A DNA stretch of 9,700 bases. Origin: an uncultured Rhodovulum sp. (GTDB lineage Bacteria > Pseudomonadota > Alphaproteobacteria > Rhodobacterales > Rhodobacteraceae). This document shows positions 1 through 7,607 of the stretch, one piece after another (the stretch's first letter is position 1; every line of letters starts with the position of its first letter). The stretch spans positions 1 to 9,700 of the forward strand of contig CAMIMK010000097.1 of assembly GCA_946221765.1 (NCBI GenBank). The letters are read 5' to 3'. The notes under the pieces are model-generated. The model saw only the letters and a program-made list of their open reading frames with translations. It was not told where the DNA came from and made no database searches. The translations under genes and the position numbers were made by a program.

Positions 1-405
1 CCAGTCGATGGACGGGTGATCGCCCTGAGGCTTGCGCTCGCCTATCCCGAGCGCGTCCGGCGGCTCGTCCGTGCCGTGACCTCCGACGGGCTGCCTGTCG
101 CCGATCTCGGCGGCGCTGACTGGCGCGCCGAGTATTTCGCGGCGTTTCCGCGGGCCGCGCGCTGGATTGCCGATCCGGTGCCGGACCTGTCGGACCGCCT
201 GCCCGGGATCGCGGCGCCGACGCTGCTCCTCTGGGGGGAGGCCGACCCGATCAGTCCGGTCGCGGTCGGGGAGCGCCTGGCCGCGCTCCTGCCCCGGGCG
301 CGGCTGCGGGTTCTGCCGGGGGCGGGGCACGATCTGGTGCGGACCCACGCGGCAGCCATCGCCAGGGACGTTCGGCGCCATCTGGCGGGGGTGGATGCGC
401 CATAG
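1..405 (+). CDS. Alpha/beta-fold hydrolase, C-terminal part (5' end outside window, possible frameshift)
   Basis: The C-terminal two thirds of an alpha/beta hydrolase superfamily protein. The stretch encoding IALRLALAYPERVRRLV (bases 19-69) is the helix that normally follows the nucleophile elbow. WGEADPISP carries the likely catalytic Asp (codon 244-246), and the GAGHDL motif carries the likely catalytic His (codon 328-330). It ends with TAG at 403-405. A GTG at 16-18 is available as a start, but a protein starting there would lack the nucleophile Ser, so it is better read as a fragment. The expected elbow, reading Q-S-M-D-G, is present at bases 2-16 in the next frame, which suggests a one-base deletion (see findings). 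The substrate cannot be predicted. The gene converges with tadC, leaving 24 bases between them, and is probably unrelated to the pilus function. Confidence 0.8.
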   Translation, partial: PVDGRVIALRLALAYPERVRRLVRAVTSDGLPVADLGGADWRAEYFAAFPRAARWIADPVPDLSDRLPGIAAPTLLLWGEADPISPVAVGERLAALLPRARLRVLPGAGHDLVRTHAAAIARDVRRHLAGVDAP

Positions 406-426
406 CGGGCAGCCCGGCCCGCCCGC
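405..426. terminator. Weak candidate bidirectional terminator hairpin between hydrolase and tadC
   Basis: GCGGGC at 405-410 and GCCCGC at 421-426 form a 6-bp GC-only inverted repeat around a 10-base loop. It sits exactly in the 24-base gap between the two convergent genes. There is no T-run on either side, so it is not a classical intrinsic terminator, and in sequence this GC-rich such a repeat can arise by chance. Its position is the main argument for it. Confidence 0.25.
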
Positions 427-429
427 GCG

Positions 430-1419
430 TCACATGCCGATGAAGTTGTCGAGCATGCTGAGGACCGCCGGGCCGATCAGCACCACGAAGAGCGCCGGCA
501 GGATGAAGAGCATCATCGGCACCGTCATCGTGGCGGGCAGGCGGCCGGCCTTTTCCTCGGCGCGGAGCATGCGCTCGGTCCGCTGCTCCTGGGACAGGAC
601 CTTGTAGGCCCGCGCGAGGGGCGTGCCGTATTTCTCGGCCTGGATCATCGTGCTGGTGAAGGCCTGCACCGCGGGCAGTGGCACCCGCGCCGCGAGATTT
701 TCCAGCGCCTGCCGCCGCTCGGGCAGGAAGGAGAGCTCCAGGGCGGTCTGGTGCAGCTCGTCGCCGAGCACCGAGGTGTTGCGGGAGATCTCGAAGACCA
801 CCCGCTTCAGGGCCGCGTCCGAGGCCAGTCCGGCCTCCGCGCAGATCACCAGCATGTCGAGGGCATCGGGCAGGGCCTTGCGCACCGATTCCAGCCGCTT
901 CTGCCGCGCATTGGCGAGGATGATGTCGGGGAGCTTGCTGCCGAAGAGGGCCGCGGCGACAACCGCGGCGGCATCGACCATCGGGCCGCGCCCGATCGGG
1001 TCGAGCCCGAAGACATAGAGCGCCGCGCCCGCGAGGAAGACCACCGGCGCCACCAGCTTGAAGAAGGTATAGACGACGATCGCATCGCGCTGCCGGTATC
1101 CGGCGGCGACGAGGGCCCCGCGGATGTCGCGAAGCTGGCGCTCCTTCAGGAGGCCGAACTTCTGCGTCGAGTTCCGCATGAGCGCGAGCATCCCGGCCTG
1201 CAGGGCCTGGTTGCGCTGCTCGGACTTGGCGGGGGAGGCGGCGTTGCCCCCCGCCCCGGTCACCCGGCTGGAGCGCCGGCTGACGGCCGCGCGCAACCGC
1301 GCGGCCCGCGCCCGGCGCTCGACAACCAGCATGATGGCCCCGGCCGAAAAGATCGCGAGGGCGATGCCGAAGGATGCCAGCAGCACCGCCACGGCGTTCA
1401 GGTCCGAACCTTCCCCCAT
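430..1419 (-). CDS. tadC: Tad pilus inner-membrane platform protein TadC
   Basis: A 329-residue polytopic inner-membrane protein of the type II secretion F (GspF/T2SSF) family. With TadB it forms the platform on which the CpaF ATPase acts to extract and polymerise Flp pilins. Hydrophobic segments lie near residues 8-33, 113-138, 147-160 and 297-322. The T2SSF domain covers roughly residues 180-315, with the family motif LPDALDMLVICAEAGL (183-198) and the typical conserved ending RLPATMTVPMMLFILPA. The ATG is preceded by GGAGG with a 7-base spacer (plus-strand 1427-1431), which fixes the start. It lies 12 bases after tadB and is the last gene of the operon. In many Tad loci tadD follows tadC, but here an opposite-strand hydrolase follows. 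Assignment as TadC rather than TadB rests on order, length and the C-terminal motif. Confidence 0.95.
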   Translation of the reverse strand: MGEGSDLNAVAVLLASFGIALAIFSAGAIMLVVERRARAARLRAAVSRRSSRVTGAGGNAASPAKSEQRNQALQAGMLALMRNSTQKFGLLKERQLRDIRGALVAAGYRQRDAIVVYTFFKLVAPVVFLAGAALYVFGLDPIGRGPMVDAAAVVAAALFGSKLPDIILANARQKRLESVRKALPDALDMLVICAEAGLASDAALKRVVFEISRNTSVLGDELHQTALELSFLPERRQALENLAARVPLPAVQAFTSTMIQAEKYGTPLARAYKVLSQEQRTERMLRAEEKAGRLPATMTVPMMLFILPALFVVLIGPAVLSMLDNFIGM

Positions 1420-1431
1420 GCGGCCGCCTCC

Positions 1432-2442
1432 TCAGATCTCGAACTGCGTCATGCGCCACATCACGAAGGCGCCGACCGAGATGCTGCCGAGGCCGGCCAT
1501 CAGCATCATCTGCCCGCGCGGATCGGTGAAGAGGGGCATGGTATAGGCCGGGTTCATCAGCGTCAGCAGGCCGAGCATGACGAAGGGCAGCGCCCCGATG
1601 ATGAGCGCGCTCGCCTTGGCCTCCGAGGAGATGGCCTTGACCTTGAGCTTCATCCGCTGGCGCTGGCGCAGCAGGTCGGCGAGGTTGCCGAGCGCCTCGG
1701 TCAGGCTGCCGCCGGTCTCGATCTGGATGGCGATGGCGATGGCGAGGAAGTCCATCTCGGGCTTGTCGATCACCCGGGCGGTCCGCCAGAGCGCGCCGTC
1801 GAGCGACTCGCCAAGCGACACCCGCTCGCTCATCGACTTGAAATAGCCCCCGATCGGATCCTCGAACTCCTCCCCGACGGTGCCGATGCATTCGATGACG
1901 GGCAGGCCGGAGCGCACGCCGCGGATGATGGTGTCAAGCGCCTCCGGCAGCTGGGTCATGAAGCGGTTCGCCATCGCATTGCCGCGCAGGATGACCACGC
2001 GGTCGACGAGGAACATCCCGACGACGAGGGCCGGAAGGGCCATGAGCAGCGGCGGCATCCCGAGCAGATAGGCGCCGAGGGCCGCCACGCCCACCGCCAC
2101 CACTGCCGAGGCGGCGATGAAGCCGCCGATCGTCAGCGTCATGCCCGCGCGCCGGGCGTTGGCGCGCAGCCGGGCCGTGTCGAGGATCGGCAGGACCCCG
2201 GCGAGGGAATCCGACAGCCGCGCCCAGGGGCTCGTCTCGTCCTTCGGCTTGGCGAGCAGCATCAGCCGGGCGTCGTCGAGGTCGAGCCGGCCGGACATCC
2301 GCCGGCGGCTGACCCGAGCGAGCCGCTTGCGATGGCGCCGCCGCGCCTCGATGAGCAGCATCAGCACGAAGAGGCCGACGCCGATCAGGACGAGGACCGA
2401 CAGCGCGAAGGCGGTTGCGACGACGATCAGGTTTCCCTGCAT
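1432..2442 (-). CDS. tadB: Tad pilus inner-membrane platform protein TadB
   Basis: A 336-residue inner-membrane protein of the GspF/T2SSF family and partner of TadC in the pilus assembly platform. An N-terminal membrane segment (about residues 5-32) is followed by a very basic cytosolic stretch (34-48, rich in Arg). Two adjoining hydrophobic stretches lie at about 103-128 and 130-150. The T2SSF domain covers roughly 160-295 with motifs LPEALDTIIRGVRSGLPV (165-182) and ETGGSLTEALGNLADLLR (242-259). Further membrane segments lie near 277-296 and 311-330. The start codon overlaps the end of cpaF by 16 bases and has a strong GGAGG 7 bases upstream (plus-strand 2450-2454), placed inside the cpaF coding sequence, so the two are probably translated together. 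Confidence 0.96.
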   Translation of the reverse strand: MQGNLIVVATAFALSVLVLIGVGLFVLMLLIEARRRHRKRLARVSRRRMSGRLDLDDARLMLLAKPKDETSPWARLSDSLAGVLPILDTARLRANARRAGMTLTIGGFIAASAVVAVGVAALGAYLLGMPPLLMALPALVVGMFLVDRVVILRGNAMANRFMTQLPEALDTIIRGVRSGLPVIECIGTVGEEFEDPIGGYFKSMSERVSLGESLDGALWRTARVIDKPEMDFLAIAIAIQIETGGSLTEALGNLADLLRQRQRMKLKVKAISSEAKASALIIGALPFVMLGLLTLMNPAYTMPLFTDPRGQMMLMAGLGSISVGAFVMWRMTQFEI

Positions 2443-4073
2443 CCCATCGCCTCCAGAAGCCGGGTGCCAAGGCCGAAATACTCCGCACGCGGCAGGAAAT
2501 GCGGCCGCAGCCGGGTGCAGTCGAAGCGGCCGATGAGACTGCCGTCGTTGTCCTCGCCCTCGAAGCGGAACTTGAAGAGGTCCTGCGTGGTGACCACGTC
2601 GCCTTCCATCCCGGTGATCTCGGTCACCTGGGTGATGCGGCGCTTGCCGTCGCGCATGCGGCTGATCTGCACGATGAGATGCAGCGCCGACTGGATCTGT
2701 TCGCGCACCGCCTCGGCCGGCAGCTTGAAGCCCGACATCGCCACCATGTTCTCGAGCCGGGTCAGCGCGTCGCGCGGCGTGTTCGAGTGGATCGTCCCCA
2801 TCGATCCGTCATGGCCGGTGTTCATCGCCTGCAGCATGTCGATCGCCTCCTCGCCGCGGATCTCGCCGAGGATGATCCGGTCGGGGCGCATGCGGAGCGC
2901 GTTCTTGACGAGGTGGCGCATGGTGATCTCGCCCTCGCCCTCGATGTTCGCCGGCCGGGTCTCCAGCCGCACCACATGCGGCTGCTGCAATTGCAGCTCG
3001 GCCGCGTCCTCGATCGTCACGGTGCGCTCGCCCATGTCGATCATCCGGCTCATCGCATTCAGGAGCGTGGTCTTGCCCGATCCCGTGCCGCCGGAGATCA
3101 GGATGTTGAGCCGCGAGCGCCCGGCGATCTTCAGCACCGTCGCCATCTCGTTCGACATGTTCGCCTGCCGCGCCATGACGTCGAGGGTGATCTCCTTCTT
3201 GGAGAACTTGCGGATCGCGATGGTCGGCCCGTCGATGGCGAGCGGCGGAATGATGATGTTGACGCGGCTGCCGTCCTTGAGGCGCGCGTCCACGAGCGGC
3301 GTCGATTCGTCGACGCGCCGGCCCACCTCGGTCACGATCCGCGTCGCCACATGCAGCACATGGGCATCGTCGCGGAAGGTGACGTCGGTCAGCTCCAGCT
3401 TGCCCCGGCGCTCCACATAGACCTGGTGGGGGCCGTTCACCATGATGTCGGTGACGGCCTCCTCGGCGAGCAGCGGCTCCAGCGGCCCGAGCCCGACCAT
3501 GTCGTCGACGAGCAGGCGCACGATCGCGCGGAGCTCGGCCGCGTTCAGCTGGATGCGGAGGTCGAGGATGATCTCCTCGACGATCTCCGCGATCTGGTTG
3601 CGCAGCTCGTCCGGCCCGAGCGAGGAGGCGACCGAGATGTCGATCCGCTGCATCAGGAGCGGCATGACCTGTGCCTTCACGTCGAGCGCGCGCTTGTGGC
3701 GCGCCTCGTTGCCCGACTTTGCGACCGACTCGACCCGCACATCGGCGAGCGGGTCGATGGCCGGAGCCTCCGCGGCGCCGGGCCGGGCCGCCGCGCGCTC
3801 GGCCTGGAGCGCGGCAACGATCTCGCGCAGGATCTGACGCTGGTCGGCGAGAGAGGGCTTGTCCGGGCGCCCGGCAACGAGGCCCTCCAGAACGTCGTTC
3901 GCCGCCTCGGCGAGCTGCACCGGCGTCAGCGCCGCCAGTTGCTGGGGCCCGAAGGCCGCCCGCACCCGTTCGGCCGCCGCCCGGGCAAGGCCCGCCCCGC
4001 TGGCCACCGCCGGCGCCAGGCCGTCGCCGCCGCCAGTCCCCCCGCCCGCTTCGGGTCCCTTCACACCGTCCAT
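2427..4073 (-). CDS. cpaF: Tad pilus assembly ATPase CpaF/TadA
   Basis: Type II/IV secretion-type ATPase that powers Flp pilin polymerisation from the cytoplasmic face of TadB/TadC. In the 548-residue product, Walker A is GGTGSGKTT (328-336), the Asp box TIEDAAELQL is at 353-362, Walker B is RIILGEIRGEEA (399-410) and the His box GHDGSMGTIHSN is at 420-431, so all catalytic elements are present. The conserved N-terminal helical module spans about 130-201 and ends in GLGPLEPLL. The protein has an additional N-terminal part: a Gly/Ala-rich start (1-30), then a helical segment (about 33-95) that resembles the 137-195 module (see findings), then a linker (96-125). This makes it longer than I would expect for CpaF. 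The start ATG lies three bases after the cpaE stop and has no strong Shine-Dalgarno sequence, so translation is probably coupled to cpaE. The end overlaps tadB by 16 bases. Confidence 0.97.
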   Translation of the reverse strand: MDGVKGPEAGGGTGGGDGLAPAVASGAGLARAAAERVRAAFGPQQLAALTPVQLAEAANDVLEGLVAGRPDKPSLADQRQILREIVAALQAERAAARPGAAEAPAIDPLADVRVESVAKSGNEARHKRALDVKAQVMPLLMQRIDISVASSLGPDELRNQIAEIVEEIILDLRIQLNAAELRAIVRLLVDDMVGLGPLEPLLAEEAVTDIMVNGPHQVYVERRGKLELTDVTFRDDAHVLHVATRIVTEVGRRVDESTPLVDARLKDGSRVNIIIPPLAIDGPTIAIRKFSKKEITLDVMARQANMSNEMATVLKIAGRSRLNILISGGTGSGKTTLLNAMSRMIDMGERTVTIEDAAELQLQQPHVVRLETRPANIEGEGEITMRHLVKNALRMRPDRIILGEIRGEEAIDMLQAMNTGHDGSMGTIHSNTPRDALTRLENMVAMSGFKLPAEAVREQIQSALHLIVQISRMRDGKRRITQVTEITGMEGDVVTTQDLFKFRFEGEDNDGSLIGRFDCTRLRPHFLPRAEYFGLGTRLLEAMGCRET

Positions 4074-4076
4074 GGC

Positions 4077-5285
4077 CTATTTCCGCCCGGAGAGATAGCG
4101 CCGCAGGAAGGACACCGGCTTCGCCTCCTCCGGGACGCCGGCCAGCTCGATGCAGAGCCGGTGCAGGTCCGACACGATCCGGTGCTTGGGCTCGGCGACC
4201 ACCAGCGGCCGCGCCTTGAGGCTCGCGGCCGCCAGCGCCCGGGTGTCGAGGGGGAAGTTGAACTGGAGCTTCGCCTCCATCCCCTCCTCGAATTCAGCCG
4301 GCGTGACATCGGGCTTCGCCGGCGTGCGGTTCGCGATCACATGGATCTTGGCCTGCCGGTTGCGGCTCGCCAGCAGGCGGATCAGGCGGTTGCAGTCGCG
4401 CAGCGACTGGAGCGTCAGCTCCGCCACCACGACGATGTCGTCGAAGCGCGAGAAGAGCGTCGGCTCGCGCATGACGAAATGCCGGGGCAGGTCGAGGATC
4501 GACATGTCGAAATTGGCGCGCATCGTGTCGGCCAGCATCAGGATCTTGTCGTCCGACATCCGCACCGCGTCGTCGAAGGCCTCCTCGGTGGCGAGGACAT
4601 GCAGGCCCTTGCCGAACTTGGCCATGGCGTTCTGCAGGAAGACCTCGTCGACGCGCTCGGGGTCGTCGAAAGCCTCGCGCAGGCCCCGCGTCGGCTCGAT
4701 GTCGAGGGCGAGGGCGATGTTGCCGGCATAGAGGTCCATGTCGACGAGCGAGGTCCGCCGGCCGAGCTTCTCGGCCATGATCCAGGCGGCATTGACCGCC
4801 AGCGTCGTCGCCCCCACCCCGCCGCGGGCGCCGAGGAAGCCGACGACGCGGCCGACCGGCTTGCCGCCCTCGCTCGTCTGTTCCAGCCGGACGAAGACCT
4901 CCGAGAGCATGTCGGCGTCGATCGGCTTGACGAGGTAGTCCTTGGCACCGGCCCGCATGATGCGGCGGAAGTAGTTCACGTCGTTGATCGAGCCGAGCAC
5001 CATCACCTGGCTGTTCAGCCGGGCCAGTTCGACGATCCCCTGCTCGACCTCCTCGACCGGCATGCCCTCGACATCGACGATCATGAGGCGCGGCGGCGGC
5101 GCCACCCCGAGCAGGCGAAGGGCCGTCGGCAACCCGCCCTTGCGGATCGAGGAGGCGGACCAGCTGCGCTGCCCGGCGATGGCCTGGGCCGCCGCCAGCG
5201 ACGTGTCATCGGTGAGATAGGCGGCGAAGGGCTCCCGGGAGGCGGGATCCTCGTCGAAGACCATGCGGGCTGCGATCTGTGCCAT
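4077..5285 (-). CDS. cpaE: Tad pilus localisation protein CpaE/TadZ (receiver plus MinD/ParA-like domains)
   Basis: A 402-residue cytosolic protein of the CpaE/TadZ family, which directs the pilus machine to its cellular site. Residues about 15-135 form a receiver-like domain with an acidic pair D26-D27, a candidate phosphoacceptor D71 in LMIVDVEG, S99 after the next strand and K120 in DYLVKP. Residues about 145-385 form the MinD/ParA-type P-loop domain. Its Walker A is the deviant LGARGGVGATT (151-161), in which both usual lysines are replaced (Arg154, Ala159). The A' strand is SLVDMDLYAGN with D182 and D184, and SILDLPRHF (262-270) resembles the switch II/Walker B region. Loss of the P-loop lysines is a recognised trend in this family. 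The start lies 5 bases after the cpaD stop with no strong Shine-Dalgarno sequence; cpaF follows 3 bases after the stop. Confidence 0.93.
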   Translation of the reverse strand: MAQIAARMVFDEDPASREPFAAYLTDDTSLAAAQAIAGQRSWSASSIRKGGLPTALRLLGVAPPPRLMIVDVEGMPVEEVEQGIVELARLNSQVMVLGSINDVNYFRRIMRAGAKDYLVKPIDADMLSEVFVRLEQTSEGGKPVGRVVGFLGARGGVGATTLAVNAAWIMAEKLGRRTSLVDMDLYAGNIALALDIEPTRGLREAFDDPERVDEVFLQNAMAKFGKGLHVLATEEAFDDAVRMSDDKILMLADTMRANFDMSILDLPRHFVMREPTLFSRFDDIVVVAELTLQSLRDCNRLIRLLASRNRQAKIHVIANRTPAKPDVTPAEFEEGMEAKLQFNFPLDTRALAAASLKARPLVVAEPKHRIVSDLHRLCIELAGVPEEAKPVSFLRRYLSGRK

Positions 5286-5290
5286 CTCTG

Positions 5291-5941
5291 TTACCAGTTC
5301 TCGAAGGAGCCGGGGTCCTTCACCTTGTCCTCGTTGTGGCGCAGGACGGCCGCGGCGCTGACCGCGCCCCCGGAGCCGCGCAGCGGCCGCGGGCTGACGA
5401 GATCGCGCGGGCTCACGGCCATTTCGGCGAGGTTGACCGCGTTGCTGCAGCCGACCGGCGGCGAGACGAGCAGGCGGTCGGTCTCCCAGGCGTCGATCGG
5501 CGTCGGACAGACCACCCGGATCGTGCCGAAGCGCGTCACCTCGACGAGGGCGAGCGCCGCGGGGCCGGAGCCGAGCGGATGCCGTCCCGAGCCGATCACC
5601 CGGACATGGGCCGGCGTGCCGGCGAGCGCGGCCGCCGCGGCCGAAGCCCGCGCCTGGTCGAGGGCAGCATCGCCGCTCGGGCCGATGCGCACGATGATGT
5701 CGTCCCCCTTGCGAACCCCGAGGTCGCGCAGCGTCCGGGGAAGCCGCTCGGCCTCGCCGGGCGCGAGGGCGGCCGAGCCGCGCACGAAGTTCAGCTGGAA
5801 GGTGACGGAGGCCGGCTGCTGATCGAAATCCGCCGCCGGGATGAAGGGGGGCTGCGTGGTCTCGCAGGCCGCGAGCAGCAGCAGGAGCGCCGGGACGGCG
5901 GCATGCCGCAGGGCGGGGAGGACTGTCATCATGCGCCTCAT
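5291..5941 (-). CDS. cpaD: Tad pilus biogenesis lipoprotein CpaD
   Basis: A 216-residue predicted lipoprotein of the CpaD family, thought to assist or stabilise the CpaC secretin at the outer membrane. The signal peptide has a basic n-region, a Leu/Ala-rich core and a lipobox LAAC with the lipidated Cys at residue 26. The mature part contains the CpaD hallmark GCSNAVNLAEMAVSPRDL (164-181) followed by Pro/Arg. Positions about 45-115, with FVRGSAALAPGEAERL, look like an OmpA-type fold. The first ATG overlaps the cpaC stop in an ATGA arrangement (5938-5941), but it has no Shine-Dalgarno sequence. The third ATG (5927-5929, residue 5) has GAGG 6 bases upstream (plus-strand 5936-5939) and may be the true start. 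Either choice keeps the signal peptide. Confidence 0.9.
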   Translation of the reverse strand: MRRMMTVLPALRHAAVPALLLLLAACETTQPPFIPAADFDQQPASVTFQLNFVRGSAALAPGEAERLPRTLRDLGVRKGDDIIVRIGPSGDAALDQARASAAAAALAGTPAHVRVIGSGRHPLGSGPAALALVEVTRFGTIRVVCPTPIDAWETDRLLVSPPVGCSNAVNLAEMAVSPRDLVSPRPLRGSGGAVSAAAVLRHNEDKVKDPGSFENW

Positions 5942-7539
5942 TCGAAGACGAAGCCCGACGGGCCGTAGAGCCGGCGCTCGCCGCTCTTGGACTTAACCCG
6001 GTTGGTCTTGCGCGGATCCCCCTGGAAGCGGTTCTGCAGGACGCGCTCGGCGTCGGTCGGGGGCACGAAGCTGTCGATCGGGGTCTTCGCCTTGGCGCGG
6101 GTGGTCGGCGTGACGATCACCGGGGTCACGATAATCACGAGTTCGGTCTGGCCGCGCTTGAAGCCGTTCGAGCTGAAGAGCGCGCCGATGACCGGCAGCT
6201 TGCCCGCGCCCGGCATGCGGGCGGCGTTCTGGGCGGTGCTGTTCTGCATCAGCCCGGCGATGGCGAAGCTCTGGCCGCTGGTCAGGTCGACGGTGGTCTC
6301 GGCCCGCCGCGAGATCAGCGAGGGGATCGTGGCATTGTTGGAAAAACTGAGATCGCTGACCTCGGTCGCGACGCGCAGGCTGATGCGGTTGCCGTCGATG
6401 ACCGTCGGCGTGAAGTTCAGCCCGACACCATAATCCTTGAACTGGACGGTGGTGCCCTTGTCCTCGCTGTAGGTGGCATAGGGATATTCGCCACCCGCGA
6501 GGAAATTCGCCGTCTCGCCCGAGCGGGCGGTGAGGTTCGGCTCGGCGAGGACCGTGACGAGCCCCTCCTCGGCCAGCGCCTGCAGCAGCACGTCCACGTT
6601 CAGCCGCGGCGTCACGTTCTTGATACTGACGCCATAGCCTCCGGTCGTGTTGATGTTGCCGCCGCCGATCAGCCCGATCTGGGCGTCCCCGGAACCCGAG
6701 ACGCCGATCGCGCCCCATCTGATGCCGAGCTGCCGGTCGACATTGCGGTTCACCTCGGCAATGCGGACCTGCAGGTTGACCTGCGTCGGCGCGGCGACCG
6801 TCATGCGGTTCACGATCTGGGCGGGATCCTTGACGAACTGCGTTGCCACCTGCACGACATTCGCCGCCTGCTCCGGGGTCTGCACGCTGCCCGACAGCAC
6901 GAGCGCGTCGCCAGCCGCGGTCACGCCGACCGTCCCGCCGGGGACGACGCTGGCGATCGCGGCGCTTGCCCCGGCGAACTTGTCGCCATTGCCGAGGGTG
7001 ACCTGGTTCACGACCTGGTCCTCGGTGGCGACGAAGCGGGCAGCCACCCGCGAGATGTCGTCGACCTGCCTCTGCGTCTGCGCCCGGCCGGTCAGCACCA
7101 GCGATCGGTCGACCGTAGCCACCGAAACCTCGACTCCCGGCGCAACGCGCGAGATGCCCTCGCGGACCGCCGAGAGGTTGTGGGTGACCTTGACCGGCGC
7201 CGACATCAGCACCTCGTCGGCCTCGTTGACCGCAAAGAGCGTTGTCTCGCCCACCCCGACTCCAGTCAGGTAGATGAGGCGCGGTGACTTCACCTCGACA
7301 TCCGCAACCTCTGGGTCGGCTACGAAGAGGCTGGAGAACTCGCGGTCCACCTTGATGAGCTGGCCGGTCCCGACAACGAGCGAGACTTCCTGATCGGTGA
7401 CAGGCGACACGAGCTCGAACCCGGCCGCCGGCAGCATCGACAGTGCCGGCTGCAGGGCGAGCACCGCGGCAAGGACACGGCCACGGGAGGGGCGGATGCT
7501 GGGCCACCAAGTCAGGCTGGGGCGGGAGGGGTGTGACAC
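5938..7539 (-). CDS. cpaC: Tad pilus outer-membrane secretin CpaC/RcpA
   Basis: Outer-membrane secretin that forms the pilus exit channel. I place the start at the GTG at 7537-7539 because it follows a strong AAGGAG with a 9-base spacer and gives a product of about 533 residues with a Sec signal peptide (core VLAAVLALQPALSMLPAAG). An in-frame ATG at 7606-7608, sharing one base with the cpaB stop, would add 23 residues without an evident Shine-Dalgarno sequence. Domains (numbering from GTG): pilus-type secretin N-domain about 50-118 with VVGTGQLIKVDREFSSLFV; two BON-like modules about 125-182 and 190-240 that resemble each other; secretin core about 308-478 with LAEPNLTARSGETANFLAGG (331-350), LPVIGALFSS and ELVIIVTPVI. 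A basic, positively charged tail follows. cpaD begins by overlapping the stop codon by 4 bases. Confidence 0.96.
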   Translation of the reverse strand: MSHPSRPSLTWWPSIRPSRGRVLAAVLALQPALSMLPAAGFELVSPVTDQEVSLVVGTGQLIKVDREFSSLFVADPEVADVEVKSPRLIYLTGVGVGETTLFAVNEADEVLMSAPVKVTHNLSAVREGISRVAPGVEVSVATVDRSLVLTGRAQTQRQVDDISRVAARFVATEDQVVNQVTLGNGDKFAGASAAIASVVPGGTVGVTAAGDALVLSGSVQTPEQAANVVQVATQFVKDPAQIVNRMTVAAPTQVNLQVRIAEVNRNVDRQLGIRWGAIGVSGSGDAQIGLIGGGNINTTGGYGVSIKNVTPRLNVDVLLQALAEEGLVTVLAEPNLTARSGETANFLAGGEYPYATYSEDKGTTVQFKDYGVGLNFTPTVIDGNRISLRVATEVSDLSFSNNATIPSLISRRAETTVDLTSGQSFAIAGLMQNSTAQNAARMPGAGKLPVIGALFSSNGFKRGQTELVIIVTPVIVTPTTRAKAKTPIDSFVPPTDAERVLQNRFQGDPRKTNRVKSKSGERRLYGPSGFVFE

Positions 7540-7548
7540 GAGCAGGGA

Positions 7549-7554
7549 CTCCTT
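7549..7554 (-). promoter_or_regulatory. Ribosome binding site favouring the GTG start of cpaC
   Basis: The minus strand reads AAGGAG here, 9 bases before the in-frame GTG at 7537-7539. The alternative ATG at 7606-7608 has no comparable purine run upstream. This is the main reason for the shorter cpaC model. Confidence 0.6.
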
Positions 7555-7571
7555 GGAGCCGTGGGGGAACC

Positions 7572-7595
7572 GGCGCGCGGGGGGGGAAGCGCGCC
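7572..7595 (-). other. Intercistronic hairpin with C8 loop between cpaB and cpaC
   Basis: GGCGCGC (7572-7578) and GCGCGCC (7589-7595) are perfect 7-base inverted arms around a 10-base loop that contains eight G in a row on the plus strand (C8 in the mRNA). It lies between the cpaB stop (7608) and the favoured cpaC GTG (7539), upstream of the Shine-Dalgarno sequence. It may be an RNA processing, pausing or stability element. No T-run follows it, so it does not look like an intrinsic terminator. Confidence 0.45.
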
Positions 7596-7607
7596 AGGTA
7601 TGCGGCA

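Noticed and set aside
251..1891. A 546-codon minus-strand frame overlapping tadC and tadB
   Set aside because: It is out of frame with both well-supported genes, is rich in Arg, Ala and Pro, and has no family motif.
751..5822. Very long open frames on the plus strand (about 889 and 1135 codons) opposite the pilus genes
   Set aside because: They are antisense to genes with clear family motifs (tadC, tadB, cpaF, cpaE). Their translations are dominated by His, Asp, Arg and Gly with no recognisable domain, which is typical of shadow frames in high-GC DNA.
5993..7510. A 505-codon minus-strand frame within cpaC
   Set aside because: It is a shifted reading of the secretin gene, with Arg- and Gln-rich translation and no motif.
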